Positions 1-8,967 of a stretch of 64,000 nt of DNA are shown here, in pieces. The notes beneath the pieces are model-generated. The model was given only the letters and a program-made list of their open reading frames with translations. It did not search any database and was not told the origin of the DNA. Both the position numbers and the translations under genes were made by a program. The first letter of the stretch is position 1, and the number at the start of each line of letters is the position of its first letter. The DNA is from Hyphomicrobiales bacterium (lineage in GTDB: Bacteria > Pseudomonadota > Alphaproteobacteria > Rhizobiales > Rhizobiaceae): NCBI GenBank assembly GCA_900470195.1, contig UEIJ01000020.1, forward strand, positions 248,001 through 312,000, written 5' to 3'.

Positions 1-2
1 AC

Positions 3-218
3 CAGGATGAAGCCAAGCAGTTTGTCGACTACATGCTGTCCGACGAAGGTCAGAAAATGGTTGCCGACACCTATCTGATGCCTTCGCGCACCGATGTTCC
101 GGCCAACCGCCCGCTGATCGGCGATCTGAAAATCCTGCCGATCGACGCCAAGGAAGTCTATGGCAAGCGCGACGAGACGCTGAAGGAATTCAGCACCACC
201 TTCGCCGCCAGCAACTAA
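3..218 (+). CDS. ABC transporter solute-binding protein, C-terminal fragment
   Basis: Only the last 71 codons are present; the frame is open to the left edge, so the start lies outside the window. The residues (FVDYMLSDEGQKMVADTYLMP, then a Lys/Glu-rich end) match the C-terminal lobe of family-1 periplasmic solute-binding proteins of the iron(III)/polyamine type, in which 'LSxEGQ' and a proline-containing helix are usual. The stop is 21 nt before the fused permease, with AAAGGA in the gap, so the two are one operon. It would deliver ligand to that permease. The substrate cannot be decided from this fragment; iron(III) is the commonest for this combination. Confidence 0.85.
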   Translation, partial: QDEAKQFVDYMLSDEGQKMVADTYLMPSRTDVPANRPLIGDLKILPIDAKEVYGKRDETLKEFSTTFAASN

Positions 219-239
219 CTTCTTAAAGGACAGACAGAC

Positions 240-1919
240 ATGAAGACAGGCAGTGCGGCGGCTGGCAATCCGCTCGGGTTCGTTGCGGTTGCCGGGCTAG
301 CATTCATCGTCGCGGTGCCGTTTGTCTTCATCGTTCTTCAGGCTGTCTTTCCGCAACTGGGGAGAGGCTCGCTGGCCGAGCCTTTCCTGCATCTCCCGGC
401 CCTGTTTGAAGACCCGAAGCTTTTGCGCATGAGCGGCAACACCGTGCTGCTCGGGCTTTCTGTGGTGGCACTCTCCGCCCTCATTGCCGTTCCGCTCGCG
501 GTGTTCAGGGCGCTCTACAAGGTCCCTTTCGCCGTGCTATGGGATGTGCTGATGCTCGTGCCCTTCATGATCCCTCCATATATCGCGACACTTGGCTGGA
601 TCATGACGCTGCAACCGCGCGGCTATCTCGAGCAACTTGCCGGCTTCAATCTGGCCCCTTTCCTGTTTTCGGTCGCAGGCATGAGCTTTGTCATGGCGCT
701 GAACACGTTCCCGCTCGTCTATTTCGCGGTGTCGCGCACGATTGAAGCGGTTGGCGCACGCTATTCCGATGTCGGTCGCGTATTCGGCGCTTCGCCATGG
801 CGCTCCTTCTTCCGTATTACCCTGCCGCTGGCAACGCCCGGCCTTGCTGCCAGTCTTCTGCTGGTATTTGCCGCAGCCATCGAGGAATATGGCACACCCG
901 CAGCGCTTGGACGCCGCTCGGGCTTTGAAGTTCTGGTGACGGAAATCGATCTGCGCATTTCCGACTGGCCGATCGACCTTGCCGGTGCCGCCGTCTTTTC
1001 CCTGGCGCTTGTCTGCCTGTCGCTTGCGGCTTTTCTGGTCCAGCGCTGGATATTGACACGCCGCTCCTATGTGACGACCGGCGGCAAGCCGCAGGCTAAG
1101 GACAAGCGTTCGCTCGGAGCGTTTACCATTCCCGTGGTCGCTCTCTTCGCCCTCGTCGCCTTTGCTGCGACCGGCGTTCCCCTTCTGGCCATTCTCGCGA
1201 CCGCTCTTTCCAAAACCGTGTCTGGCGGGCTGACGCCATCGAACCTCAGCTTCGACAATTTTGCGGCCATTGCCGAGAACAGCGCAGGCGGCATGCGTGC
1301 ACTCATCAACAGCCTGTCACTCGGTTTCGCGAGCGCACTTCTGACCGGACTTCTGGGTGCCGTTGCCGCCTATGCCGTCGTCAAGATGCGCTTTCGCGGG
1401 CGTTTCTGGCTTGATCTCTTGACGGTCCTGCCCAATGCGCTTCCCGGCGTCGTTGTGGCTGTCGGCCTTATTCTCGCCTGGAACCAGCCCGCCCTGCCCA
1501 TCTCGCCCTACAATACGCCGCTGATCCTGCTGCTCGCCTATTGCTGCATTCTACTGCCGCAGCCGATCCGTTACGCGACAGCGGCCTTTCATCAGATCGG
1601 CGACAATCTGGAAGCTGCGGCACGTGTGTGCGGCGCAAACAGTTTCACCGCTTTCCGCCGCATCATGCTGCCGCTGATCGCACCGAGCCTAATAACGGCC
1701 ATGCTGCTCGTCTTTGCCGTTGCCACGCGTGAGCTGGTCGCTTCAATTCTGGTTGCACCGGTTGGCATGCAAACCATCTCTATCTTTATCTGGCGGCAGT
1801 TTGAACAGGGATCGGTCGGCCTCGGCATGGCCATGGCATTCATAGCCATTCTTATCACCACACTTCTGCCGCTGGTCCTGATGGGCTTGTTGAAGCGCTC
1901 CGGCCTCGTTAGGGTCTGA
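240..1919 (+). CDS. Fused two-domain ABC permease, iron(III)-type (FbpB-like)
   Basis: A 559-residue inner-membrane protein with two BPD_transp_1 domains in tandem, the arrangement of FbpB/SfuB. Each half carries an EAA loop for ATPase docking: near residues 160-205 (VGARYSDVGRVFGASPW...LPLATPG) and near 455-500 (NLEAAARVCGANSF...LPLIAPS). About twelve hydrophobic segments are visible, with a polar linker near residues 270-295. One polypeptide thus supplies both halves of the channel. The partner ATPase (FbpC) is not downstream, where a cupin gene follows, so it must lie upstream of the window or elsewhere. Transport of ferric iron is inferred from architecture; phosphonate or sugar-phosphate importers share the fold. 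Confidence 0.9.
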   Translation: MKTGSAAAGNPLGFVAVAGLAFIVAVPFVFIVLQAVFPQLGRGSLAEPFLHLPALFEDPKLLRMSGNTVLLGLSVVALSALIAVPLAVFRALYKVPFAVLWDVLMLVPFMIPPYIATLGWIMTLQPRGYLEQLAGFNLAPFLFSVAGMSFVMALNTFPLVYFAVSRTIEAVGARYSDVGRVFGASPWRSFFRITLPLATPGLAASLLLVFAAAIEEYGTPAALGRRSGFEVLVTEIDLRISDWPIDLAGAAVFSLALVCLSLAAFLVQRWILTRRSYVTTGGKPQAKDKRSLGAFTIPVVALFALVAFAATGVPLLAILATALSKTVSGGLTPSNLSFDNFAAIAENSAGGMRALINSLSLGFASALLTGLLGAVAAYAVVKMRFRGRFWLDLLTVLPNALPGVVVAVGLILAWNQPALPISPYNTPLILLLAYCCILLPQPIRYATAAFHQIGDNLEAAARVCGANSFTAFRRIMLPLIAPSLITAMLLVFAVATRELVASILVAPVGMQTISIFIWRQFEQGSVGLGMAMAFIAILITTLLPLVLMGLLKRSGLVRV

Positions 1920-1924
1920 CCTTC

Positions 1925-1942
1925 CGTTCCCGATCGGGAACG
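1925..1942. promoter_or_regulatory. 18-bp perfect palindrome between permease and cupin genes
   Basis: CGTTCCCGATCGGGAACG is an uninterrupted perfect palindrome starting 6 nt after the permease stop. It has no loop and no following T-run, so it is a poor terminator; as RNA it could form a 7-bp hairpin with a 4-nt loop. It may be a protein-binding dyad controlling the cupin gene or an mRNA 3'-end stabiliser. Function is not established. Confidence 0.45.
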
Positions 1943-1979
1943 CAGGGTCAAGCGCCTTGAAAAAGCCTGGAGAACAGTT

Positions 1980-2333
1980 TTGACGAAGCAAGCCGCTGTC
2001 TTGAAAAGAGAAGAATGGGCGAAGCGCGACGATGCGTGGTCCGGCCGCGTCGAAGGCAAGAGATTTGGTACCGATGCGTCGATCATATTCTTCTCGACCG
2101 ATATTGTCGGGCATGGTCCCAAACTGCATCGGCACCCCTATGATGAGATTTTCATCGTTCGTCAGGGAAACGCGCTGTTCATTGTTGGCGATGAACAGAT
2201 CGAGGCGACCGAGGGACAGGTTGTCTTCGGTCCGGCAAACATACCGCACAAGTTCATCAATCTCGGACCTGGACGACTGGAAACAACCGACATCCATGTG
2301 AGCCAGCATTTCGAGCAGGAAAACCTCGAGTGA
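1980..2333 (+). CDS. Small single-domain cupin protein
   Basis: A 117-residue protein with one cupin_2 barrel. The first cupin motif is visible as GPKLHRHPYDEIFIVRQG (two His and one Glu as metal ligands) and the second as PHKFINLG. It has no signal peptide, so it is cytoplasmic. It may be a small sugar- or metabolite-modifying enzyme or a sensor; the sequence does not fix the reaction. The start is TTG, seven bases after GGAG at 1969-1972; there is no nearby in-frame ATG. It follows the transporter on the same strand after 60 nt, separated by a palindrome, and ends before a hairpin with a T-run, so it may be the last gene of that operon or its own unit. Confidence 0.75.
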   Translation: MTKQAAVLKREEWAKRDDAWSGRVEGKRFGTDASIIFFSTDIVGHGPKLHRHPYDEIFIVRQGNALFIVGDEQIEATEGQVVFGPANIPHKFINLGPGRLETTDIHVSQHFEQENLE

Positions 2334-2335
2334 AA

Positions 2336-2361
2336 GCGGGGTAACACCTCCTCGCATTTTT
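2336..2361 (+). terminator. Rho-independent terminator after the cupin gene
   Basis: GCGGGG pairs with CCTCGC (one G-U wobble) across an 8-nt loop, followed by A and five T residues. It begins two bases after the cupin stop. The stem is short, but position and T-run fit an intrinsic terminator. Confidence 0.5.
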
Positions 2362-2388
2362 GGCAGAATTGACTTGTCACGGCCCTAA

Positions 2389-2411
2389 AATATGATAATT
2401 TTAGTCATATT
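2389..2411. promoter_or_regulatory. Inverted repeat upstream of the AraC regulator gene
   Basis: AATATGA and TCATATT are perfect 7-bp arms around a 9-nt AT-rich spacer, about 95 bp before the AraC coding start. The position suits an operator or the AT-rich core of a promoter. No matching -35/-10 pair is clear, so the role is unproven. Confidence 0.3.
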
Positions 2412-2504
2412 AATGCGTTGATGTCCGACGCATGTCTCACGAAACATTTCCGGTAAACGAACCGGGAACTCGACGAAACGCTGTCGCATACGGATCGGAA
2501 CGTT

Positions 2505-3413
2505 TTGGGCTTCTGGCATTCGATGATCTGGCAGGCCGAAGGCATCCGGGTAGTGGCGCCTGTTCAATGGCGCGTACTGGATGGGCTGGTCAGCGTCTAT
2601 TGGGAGGCTGAAAGCCAGGCGGGAGCCAACGGCTATTTCCTGTCGCATGATCCGCGTATCATGATTTTCTTCCAGGATGTCTCGTCCAACATACGCATAT
2701 CGAACGATAACGGCGTCTTTAGCCAACATCAGCGCCTCCAGCATCATCGCCCGATGACGCGTGCTATCTACATACCTGCGGGCGTCCCGATGTGGACGAA
2801 TACGGTTTCGCTGCACCGTTTTTCACATCTGAACCTGCATTTTCACAAGGACCGGCTGCTCAAATATCTCCGCCCTACCCTTGGTGCTTCGATGGCGATG
2901 GCCGCCATCCGCAGCCCTGTTGAAATACAGGACCTCGGCGCCATAGAAACGCTTGCCCGCCTGATCGTCGGCGAAACTGCCAATCCGACGAAACACGGGC
3001 TCTATGCGGAAAACCTCATCGGCAGCATTCTGACCGGTCTTCTCGATATACCGGGCGAGGATAACAGGCAGGGTCATGGCCGCCTCACCATGGCGCAGAT
3101 GAACAAGCTCAATGCACGTTTCGACAGCTGCGGCGACCGTCGGTTAAGTGTTGCGGAAATGGCAGCAGCCGTCGGCCTGTCGGAAAGCTGGTTCGCAAAT
3201 GTCTTCAAGCAGACGACCGGCAAAACACCGCTGCAATGGCAGATGGCCAAGCGCATCGATCTGGCGCAACAAATGCTGGCGGAAAGCGACATGACTGTCG
3301 CCGGCATCGCGGCCCAGCTCGGATTCACCGATCAGGCCCACCTGACAAAAGCTTTCCGTCAGGTGGTGGGAGAAACGCCAGCCGCATGGCGGCGCTTCCA
3401 ATCGAAACGGTAG
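2505..3413 (+). CDS. AraC-family transcriptional regulator next to siderophore receptor
   Basis: A 302-residue protein with an unassigned N-terminal sensing half and a C-terminal AraC/XylS DNA-binding domain from about residue 200 (RLSVAEMAAAVGLSESWFANVFKQTTG, then AGIAAQLGFTDQAHLTKAFRQVVGETPAAWR), giving the two helix-turn-helix motifs. The start shown is TTG; an in-frame ATG six codons later (2523) is equally possible and neither has a strong ribosome-binding site. The gene faces the TonB-dependent receptor gene, their stops 51 bp apart. In many bacteria AraC proteins beside siderophore receptors (PchR type) activate the receptor when the siderophore is present; that role is inferred here from position. 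Confidence 0.85.
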   Translation: MGFWHSMIWQAEGIRVVAPVQWRVLDGLVSVYWEAESQAGANGYFLSHDPRIMIFFQDVSSNIRISNDNGVFSQHQRLQHHRPMTRAIYIPAGVPMWTNTVSLHRFSHLNLHFHKDRLLKYLRPTLGASMAMAAIRSPVEIQDLGAIETLARLIVGETANPTKHGLYAENLIGSILTGLLDIPGEDNRQGHGRLTMAQMNKLNARFDSCGDRRLSVAEMAAAVGLSESWFANVFKQTTGKTPLQWQMAKRIDLAQQMLAESDMTVAGIAAQLGFTDQAHLTKAFRQVVGETPAAWRRFQSKR

Positions 3414-3429
3414 GTATTTCCGGCTTTGA

Positions 3430-3457
3430 GGCCCCGCCGTTTGTTTCCGGCGGTGCC
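3430..3457. terminator. Hairpin between convergent AraC and receptor genes
   Basis: CCGCCG (3434-3439) pairs with CGGCGG (3448-3453) over an 8-nt T-rich loop, extended past one mismatch by GGC/GCC. It fills the short gap between two converging genes and so could end transcription from both sides. There is no long T-run, so termination may be weak. Confidence 0.4.
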
Positions 3458-3464
3458 GCTCAAC

Positions 3465-5588
3465 TCACCAGGTACGGCGAAGCGTTGCGGTGATCTCCCG
3501 GCCCGGATTGTAGAAATCCGCTCCAAAGCCGCCATAGGCGACGTATTTCTTGTCGAACAGGTTGCTGACATTCACCTGCAGCGCCGAGTTATCGAGGAAC
3601 TGGTAGGTAAACGCGGCGTCGAACACCACATTGCCGCTCGTACCCGACGTATTGTCCGGCGTGAAGTAGTAGGCACCGATATAGCGGCCACCGACACCGA
3701 ACGTCATGTCGCCGCGCCGGCCACTGCCCTCGACCTTGTAGTTCGCCCAAAGCGAAGCAAGGTGTTTGGAAACAAACTGCGGACGGTTGCCCTCGTTGCC
3801 GCCGGCGCCGTTCTCGACGATCTCCGGGTCCATATAGGAATAGGCGGCGATCAGGCTCAGATTATTGGTCAGCTCCGCCTTGGCTTCCAGATCGATGCCG
3901 CGCACCCGGACCTCACCGATGGTCGATGGCTGGAGCGTGATTGGATCGTTGACCGAGATATTGTTCTTGGTCAGGTCGTAAACCGAGGCCGTAAACAAGG
4001 CAGGAAAGGCGGTCGGCTGATACTTCACACCGACTTCGATCTGCTCGCCGCGTTCAGGATCGACCCCGATGGCCGGAGGCGCGACCGATTCAGCATAGCT
4101 CGTATAGACTGCCCATTCGTCCGTTACCCGGTAGGTGAGGCCGAAACGGCTGGTGAACTCGCTCAGATCGCCGTCCGTCGATGTGTTGCCCAGACGGTCG
4201 GTCTCCGACAGGTCGAGCCAGTCATTGCGCAGGCCCACGCTGGCGATCAGCTTTTCCGCGAATGTCAGATCTTCCTGGAAATAGATCGCCTTCGTCTTCT
4301 GCTTGGTCGACGTGCTGCCGATAAGCGGCAGATTGACCGGCGCACCCGTGAAAACCGGATTGGTCCAGTCTATGCCCGGCGCCGGACCCCACAGCGTCTT
4401 GTTGGTCGCCGAATAATTATTGTACTCGATGCCTGCCATCGTCCGGCTTTCAAACCGGTCGAAGCTGGTCTCATATTTCAGGTTCACATCGCCTACGAAG
4501 TTCTCGGCCGATGATTCATTTCCGAAGAAATCGCGCTTGGCAATTGTTGAGCCATCGGTCGGCGTTGCAGAAATATAGGCATAACCGAAATCGGTATCCT
4601 GATTGCTGTATCGTCCGTTCGCGCTCAGCGTCAGGCCATTGCCGAAATCATGATCGAACATGGCGCTGACGGTATTTCTGTCGGTGCCGCGATAGTTGAA
4701 ATCAGGCTCGCCGAAAAAGCGGCTTCTGTTGAAATCAGAGCCGACCGGATGGCCACCGCTTCCGGGTACGCCATTGCGGTGAAGATGATCGAAGATCACC
4801 GTCAGGTTGGTCGCATCACTCGGACGCCATGTCAGACCGCCCATGATGAACTTTTCATCATCGCGTGAATAATCATATTCGGCGTCGGCATCCTTGAACT
4901 TGCCGGTGAGGCGATAGGACAGCGTTTCATCACCGGTCAGGTTGTCGCCGAAATCAAAGCCGACTTCCTTTTGGTTGAAAGACCCGCCCGTGACATAGGC
5001 TTCGCCAAAGCGCTCACTCTTCGGCCGCTTGGTCACGTAGTTGACCATGCCGCCCGGATCGGAAACACCGAAAGCGGTTGAACTGGCGCCTTTCAGCACT
5101 TCGATACGCTCGAACGCATACGGTTCTTCCCGCACGCCGCCAAAGGGACGGCCAAGCGGAAGCCCGTCACGATAGGTGTTGGCATCGAAGCCGCGTATCT
5201 GGAAGAAATCGAACCGATCATCCGATCCGTAAAAATCGGTGGAAACGCCCGCCGTATATTGCAGCACCTGCTCAACAGTCTGCGCGTTGCGTTCCTGTAT
5301 TTCCTTGGCCGTGATCACCGAAACGGAAGCCGCCGTATCCATGATGCCCGTCGCCATCTTGCCGCCGCCGGTTGTCCGCGTCGCGACGATTGATTTGGAA
5401 TCGTCGTCGCTTCCGCCGGAGCCATTGACTGTGATGGTCTTGAGCACCGTTGTCGTTTCCGCCGTCGCCTGCTGCGCCGAAGCCAGACCCGGCATGGATA
5501 CACCCAGCGCCGTGCACCCCAGAAGAATTGCCCTGCGGCAGCGGACCCCGGTGGTCTTCTTCGTCTCAGCAGTCTTTTCAGTGTTCAT
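3465..5588 (-). CDS. TonB-dependent siderophore receptor (FhuA/FoxA-like)
   Basis: A 707-residue outer-membrane receptor. Residues 1-38 are an export signal (basic start, hydrophobic core, ASA-QQ cleavage). The plug follows, with VSVITAKEIQERNAQTVEQVLQ, the IRGF motif, ERIEVLKGASS and PGGMVNYVTKRP, all typical of the TonB-dependent siderophore receptor family. A 22-strand barrel makes up the rest, ending in ATLRRTW, with the C-terminal aromatic residue that the BAM machinery recognises. It would bind a ferric hydroxamate-type siderophore at the surface and pass it inward using TonB energy. The divergent FecBCDE-type operon is the obvious next step. The precise siderophore cannot be told from sequence. 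Confidence 0.93.
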   Translation of the reverse strand: MNTEKTAETKKTTGVRCRRAILLGCTALGVSMPGLASAQQATAETTTVLKTITVNGSGGSDDDSKSIVATRTTGGGKMATGIMDTAASVSVITAKEIQERNAQTVEQVLQYTAGVSTDFYGSDDRFDFFQIRGFDANTYRDGLPLGRPFGGVREEPYAFERIEVLKGASSTAFGVSDPGGMVNYVTKRPKSERFGEAYVTGGSFNQKEVGFDFGDNLTGDETLSYRLTGKFKDADAEYDYSRDDEKFIMGGLTWRPSDATNLTVIFDHLHRNGVPGSGGHPVGSDFNRSRFFGEPDFNYRGTDRNTVSAMFDHDFGNGLTLSANGRYSNQDTDFGYAYISATPTDGSTIAKRDFFGNESSAENFVGDVNLKYETSFDRFESRTMAGIEYNNYSATNKTLWGPAPGIDWTNPVFTGAPVNLPLIGSTSTKQKTKAIYFQEDLTFAEKLIASVGLRNDWLDLSETDRLGNTSTDGDLSEFTSRFGLTYRVTDEWAVYTSYAESVAPPAIGVDPERGEQIEVGVKYQPTAFPALFTASVYDLTKNNISVNDPITLQPSTIGEVRVRGIDLEAKAELTNNLSLIAAYSYMDPEIVENGAGGNEGNRPQFVSKHLASLWANYKVEGSGRRGDMTFGVGGRYIGAYYFTPDNTSGTSGNVVFDAAFTYQFLDNSALQVNVSNLFDKKYVAYGGFGADFYNPGREITATLRRTW

Positions 5589-5891
5589 GGTCAGGTCCGA
5601 TATGCAGTTTGCGGCAATCGCTTTCGGCGACGGTTTTCAAGTCGTGGGACGTCGACCAGCCATACGGTCAACGATCAGGCACACCCGATCATCGAGACTG
5701 TAAGTAAACTGAAATTGTCCCCGGATCGCCACTAACTTGAGAAGCATTGTCCAGTATTGTAGAAAACCGCTTTTTTGTAGGAAGTCACGGTTAATTCGCA
5801 ACAGCTTTATCGGGACGCATGCTTCGGCCTTGACGCGCGGGGCTTAACTTGACAGTGAAAGGCCACTTTATATGCAAGGAGAATGCGCCGG
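5589..5891. promoter_or_regulatory. Divergent control region between receptor and siderophore ABC operon
   Basis: About 300 bp with no credible gene lie between two diverging iron-uptake units, so promoters for both must be here. TTGACA at 5849-5854 is a good -35 hexamer facing the ABC operon, but the only -10-like TATATG lies at a short spacing and overlaps the ribosome-binding site, so I do not assign a promoter. I looked for Irr-type (ICE) and RirA-like iron boxes and saw no convincing match. Confidence 0.45.
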
Positions 5892-6890
5892 ATGACGTGG
5901 TCCTTTCGCTCTCTATTTTTCGCCGCCCTTTCGTGTTTTGCGATCATTGCGCCGCAAAGCGTACAGGCTGGTGCAAAAGCAGCTTATCCGATTGTTATCA
6001 AACATGCTTTTGGGACAACGACAATCGAGAAGAAGCCGGAGCGGATCGTTACCGTTGCCTGGGCAAACCATGAGGTTCCCCTTGCGCTCGGCGTGGTGCC
6101 GGTCGGTTTTGCGAGAGCCAATTTCGGTGATGACGACAATGACGGTCTCTTGCCCTGGGTTGCGGCAAAGCTGAAGGAACTGGGCGCCGATACGCCGGTG
6201 CTCTTCGATGAAGGCGACGGGATCGATTTCGAGGCTGTTGCCGAGACGAGGCCCGATATCATCCTTGCATCCTATTCTGGCCTCAGCCAGTCCGACTACG
6301 ACACACTCAGCCAGATCGCTCCGGTCGTCGCCTATCCGGAAGCTCCGTGGTCGACGGACTGGCGCGACATGATCCGCCTCAACAGTGCGGGCATGGGCAT
6401 GGCGGAAGAAGGTGAAGCGCTGATCGAAAAGATCGAGGGCGAGATTGCCGAAACGGTCAGCCAGTATCCCCACCTGAAGGGCAAGTCCGCCATGTTCGTC
6501 ACGCATCTCGACACGACGGACCTGAGCACCGTCAACTTCTACACCACCAACGATACGCGGGTGAGATTCTTCAAAGACTTGGGGCTAAGCTCACCCAAAA
6601 GCGTGGTCGATGCATCGAGGCCCGGCCAGTTCTCCGGTTCCATCAGCGTGGAACGTGTCGACATGTTCGATGACGTGGACATCGTCGTGACCTATGGCAG
6701 TCAGGAATTGCTGGACGCCATGAAGCGCAATCCGCTTCTCGCCAGAATGCCGGTGGTGGAGAACGACGCGGTGGTCATGCTGGGCAGAAACCCCGTTGGA
6801 ACAGCGGCCAATCCCACGCCGCTTTCCATTTCGTGGGTGCTGAAGGACTACGTAGCCCTTCTCGCCAATGCGGTCGACAAAGCAAAATGA
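5892..6890 (+). CDS. Periplasmic iron-siderophore binding protein (FecB/FhuD type)
   Basis: A 332-residue protein with a Sec signal (MTWSFRSLFFAAL...QSVQA, cleavage near residue 26) and a TroA-like periplasmic binding fold: EKKPERIVTVAWANHEVPLALGVVPVGFA, then RPDIILASYSGLSQSDYDTLSQIAPVVAYPE, usual for class III siderophore binders. An ATG three codons earlier (5883) lies only one base from AAGGAG (5876-5881); the ATG at 5892 has ten bases of spacing and gives the better signal peptide, so I chose it. The stop overlaps the next start (ATGA). It would capture the ferric siderophore released by the receptor in the periplasm and hand it to the two membrane subunits. Confidence 0.9.
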   Translation: MTWSFRSLFFAALSCFAIIAPQSVQAGAKAAYPIVIKHAFGTTTIEKKPERIVTVAWANHEVPLALGVVPVGFARANFGDDDNDGLLPWVAAKLKELGADTPVLFDEGDGIDFEAVAETRPDIILASYSGLSQSDYDTLSQIAPVVAYPEAPWSTDWRDMIRLNSAGMGMAEEGEALIEKIEGEIAETVSQYPHLKGKSAMFVTHLDTTDLSTVNFYTTNDTRVRFFKDLGLSSPKSVVDASRPGQFSGSISVERVDMFDDVDIVVTYGSQELLDAMKRNPLLARMPVVENDAVVMLGRNPVGTAANPTPLSISWVLKDYVALLANAVDKAK

Positions 6891-7930
6891 CCGTCGCCAA
6901 CACCCGGCGTTCACATCCGCCGATCACTGCATATCGGTCCAGCAGAACAAGGACCGGCTGGCTCGCTGCGGTCGTTTTTCTTCTCGTTATTCTCTGCGCT
7001 CTTTCCGTGTCGCTCGGTACGCGCGAAGTGCCCTTGACGGATATCGTCGCCGCGTTGCGCGGCCACATGGATACGGTCGGCCAAGCCGCTGTCGCCATGC
7101 GCATTCCGCGCACTTTGCTGGCGCTTCTCGCTGGCGCGGCGCTCGGACTGGCAGGCGCGATCATGCAGGGCATCACCCGCAATCCGCTGGCGGACCCCGG
7201 CATTCTGGGCGTCAATATGGGCGCATCGCTCGCCGTCGTGATCGGCGTCGCGTGGTTCAACATCGTCTCCGCATCGGCTTATATCTGGGCGGCCATATTC
7301 GGCGCCGGTTGCGCCGCCGTCTTCGTCTATATGGTCGGGTCGCTTGGCCGCGGCGGCGCGACACCGCTCAAGCTCGCCCTTGCGGGTGCAGCCACATCGG
7401 TCGCTTTTTCCTCACTGGTCATCGCCATCGTTCTGCCGCGCAACGATATCGCGGGCGGCATTCGCGCCTGGCAGATCGGCGGCGTCGGCGGTGCTACGTT
7501 CGACCGGCTGTCTTATGTACTGCCTTTTCTTGTTGTCGGCTTCGCCATCAGCCTTCTGTCGGCGCGCAAGCTGAACTCGCTCGCGCTTGGCGATGAACTT
7601 GCCGCCGGGTTGGGTGAAAATGTCGCCGTCGCACGCGCCATTGCGGCGCTTGGCGCAATCCTCCTTTGCGGAGCAACGACGGCCATCTGCGGTCCCATCG
7701 GATTCGTCGGGCTGGTTGTACCGCATCTCTGCCGATTGCTGGTTGGCGTCGATCACCGCTGGCTGTTGCCGTTCTCAGCGCTGAGCGGCGCCTGCCTTCT
7801 GCTTGCCGCCGATATTGTCGGACGCCTCATTGCCCGCCCTGCCGAACTCGATGTCGGGATCGTCACCGCGCTCATCGGTGCCCCGTTCTTCATCTGGATC
7901 GTCAGGCGCCAACGGGTTCGCGAGTTATGA
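6887..7930 (+). CDS. FecCD-family siderophore ABC permease, subunit 1
   Basis: A 347-residue inner-membrane permease of the BtuC/FecCD family. It has about ten hydrophobic helices and the family motif AGAALGLAGAIMQGITRNPLADPGILGVNMGASLAVV near residues 83-120, plus GPIGFVGLVVPHLCRLLVGVDHRWLLP near 270, the region that contacts the ATPase. The ATG overlaps the stop of the binding-protein gene by 4 nt, indicating translational coupling; a longer reading frame to 6833 has no ribosome-binding site. It pairs with the next permease to form the heterodimeric channel. Confidence 0.92.
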   Translation: MTVANTRRSHPPITAYRSSRTRTGWLAAVVFLLVILCALSVSLGTREVPLTDIVAALRGHMDTVGQAAVAMRIPRTLLALLAGAALGLAGAIMQGITRNPLADPGILGVNMGASLAVVIGVAWFNIVSASAYIWAAIFGAGCAAVFVYMVGSLGRGGATPLKLALAGAATSVAFSSLVIAIVLPRNDIAGGIRAWQIGGVGGATFDRLSYVLPFLVVGFAISLLSARKLNSLALGDELAAGLGENVAVARAIAALGAILLCGATTAICGPIGFVGLVVPHLCRLLVGVDHRWLLPFSALSGACLLLAADIVGRLIARPAELDVGIVTALIGAPFFIWIVRRQRVREL

Positions 7931-8967
7931 CAACGCTGCTTCCCGCCGCCGATCTTATCGCCCGCAACCGCCGCAGCCGCGCCCGCAAGCGCAATCTTGT
8001 CATCGGCGCTCTCTTGGTCATTCTCGTCGGCTTATTCCTCATCACCTTGATGCTGGGACAATCTTTCACGCCGCCGAAAGATATCGTGCGGGTGCTTCTG
8101 GGCGATGACGTTCCGGGGGCAAGCTTCACGGTCGGCAAGCTCCGCCTGCCGCGCGCTGTTCTGTCCGTACTCGCGGGCCTGAGCTTCGGTCTCGGCGGCG
8201 TCGCGTTCCAGCTCATGCTGCGCAATTCGCTCGCAAGCCCTGACATTATCGGCATCAGTTCCGGCGCTAGCGCTGCCGCCGTTTTTGCAATCGTCGTGCT
8301 TTCCATGAGCGGACCGGTCGTCTCCGTCTTTGCCGTCGTCGCGGGGCTCGCCGTAGCGCTGGCCGTTTACGGACTTTCCTTCAGAAACGGGGTTGCTGGA
8401 ATCCGTTTGATACTCGTCGGCATCGGTGTTGCGGCGATGCTCGAAAGTTTCATCGCCTATATCCTTTCAAACGCGCCCGCCTGGAGCCTGCAGGAAGCCA
8501 TGCGCTGGCTGACCGGCAGCGTCAACGGCGCACGGCTGGATGAGATGCTGCCGCTTCTGATCGCGTTGATCGTCTTCGGCGGATTGCTTTTGAGCCGTTC
8601 GCGCGATCTCGAAGCCCTGCGGCTGGGCGACGACAGCGCCGCAGCGCTCGGAACCCATGTCGGGCGAACCCGGATCGTCATCATCATCGCCGCGGTCGGC
8701 ATGATCGCCTTCGCCACAGCCGTTTCAGGCCCCATTGCTTTCGTCGCCTTCCTGTCCGGTCCGATCGCAGCGCGCATCATCGGCAACAACGGTTCGCTGC
8801 TCATCCCATCCGCACTCATCGGCGCCATACTGGTCCTTGCCGGCGATTATTGCGGACAGTTCCTGCTGCCGGGCCGCTATCCGGTCGGTGTTGTCACCGG
8901 AGTTCTGGGCGCTCCCTATCTCATCTACCTCATTATACGGGCCAACCGCAGCGGGGCATCCCTATGA
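7927..8967 (+). CDS. FecCD-family siderophore ABC permease, subunit 2
   Basis: A 346-residue FecCD permease, paralogous to the subunit encoded just before it. It shows a basic cytosolic N-terminus (ARNRRSRARKRN), about ten membrane helices, GLSFGLGGVAFQLMLRNSLASPDIIGISSGASAAAVF near residue 90 and SGPIAFVAFLSGPIAARIIG near residue 270. The ATG overlaps the preceding stop by 4 nt. Together with subunit 1 it would form the cytoplasmic-membrane pore for the ferric siderophore. Upstream in-frame ATGs lie deep within the previous gene and are ignored. Confidence 0.92.
   Translation: MTTLLPAADLIARNRRSRARKRNLVIGALLVILVGLFLITLMLGQSFTPPKDIVRVLLGDDVPGASFTVGKLRLPRAVLSVLAGLSFGLGGVAFQLMLRNSLASPDIIGISSGASAAAVFAIVVLSMSGPVVSVFAVVAGLAVALAVYGLSFRNGVAGIRLILVGIGVAAMLESFIAYILSNAPAWSLQEAMRWLTGSVNGARLDEMLPLLIALIVFGGLLLSRSRDLEALRLGDDSAAALGTHVGRTRIVIIIAAVGMIAFATAVSGPIAFVAFLSGPIAARIIGNNGSLLIPSALIGAILVLAGDYCGQFLLPGRYPVGVVTGVLGAPYLIYLIIRANRSGASL

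Noticed and set aside
3426..4514. 362-codon plus-strand reading frame
   Set aside because: Lies wholly antisense to the TonB-dependent receptor, whose protein features are clear; Arg/Asp-rich composition without family motifs.
5849..5877. TTGACA promoter directly before the siderophore ABC operon
   Set aside because: The only -10-like sequence is at poor spacing and runs into the ribosome-binding site, leaving no leader.
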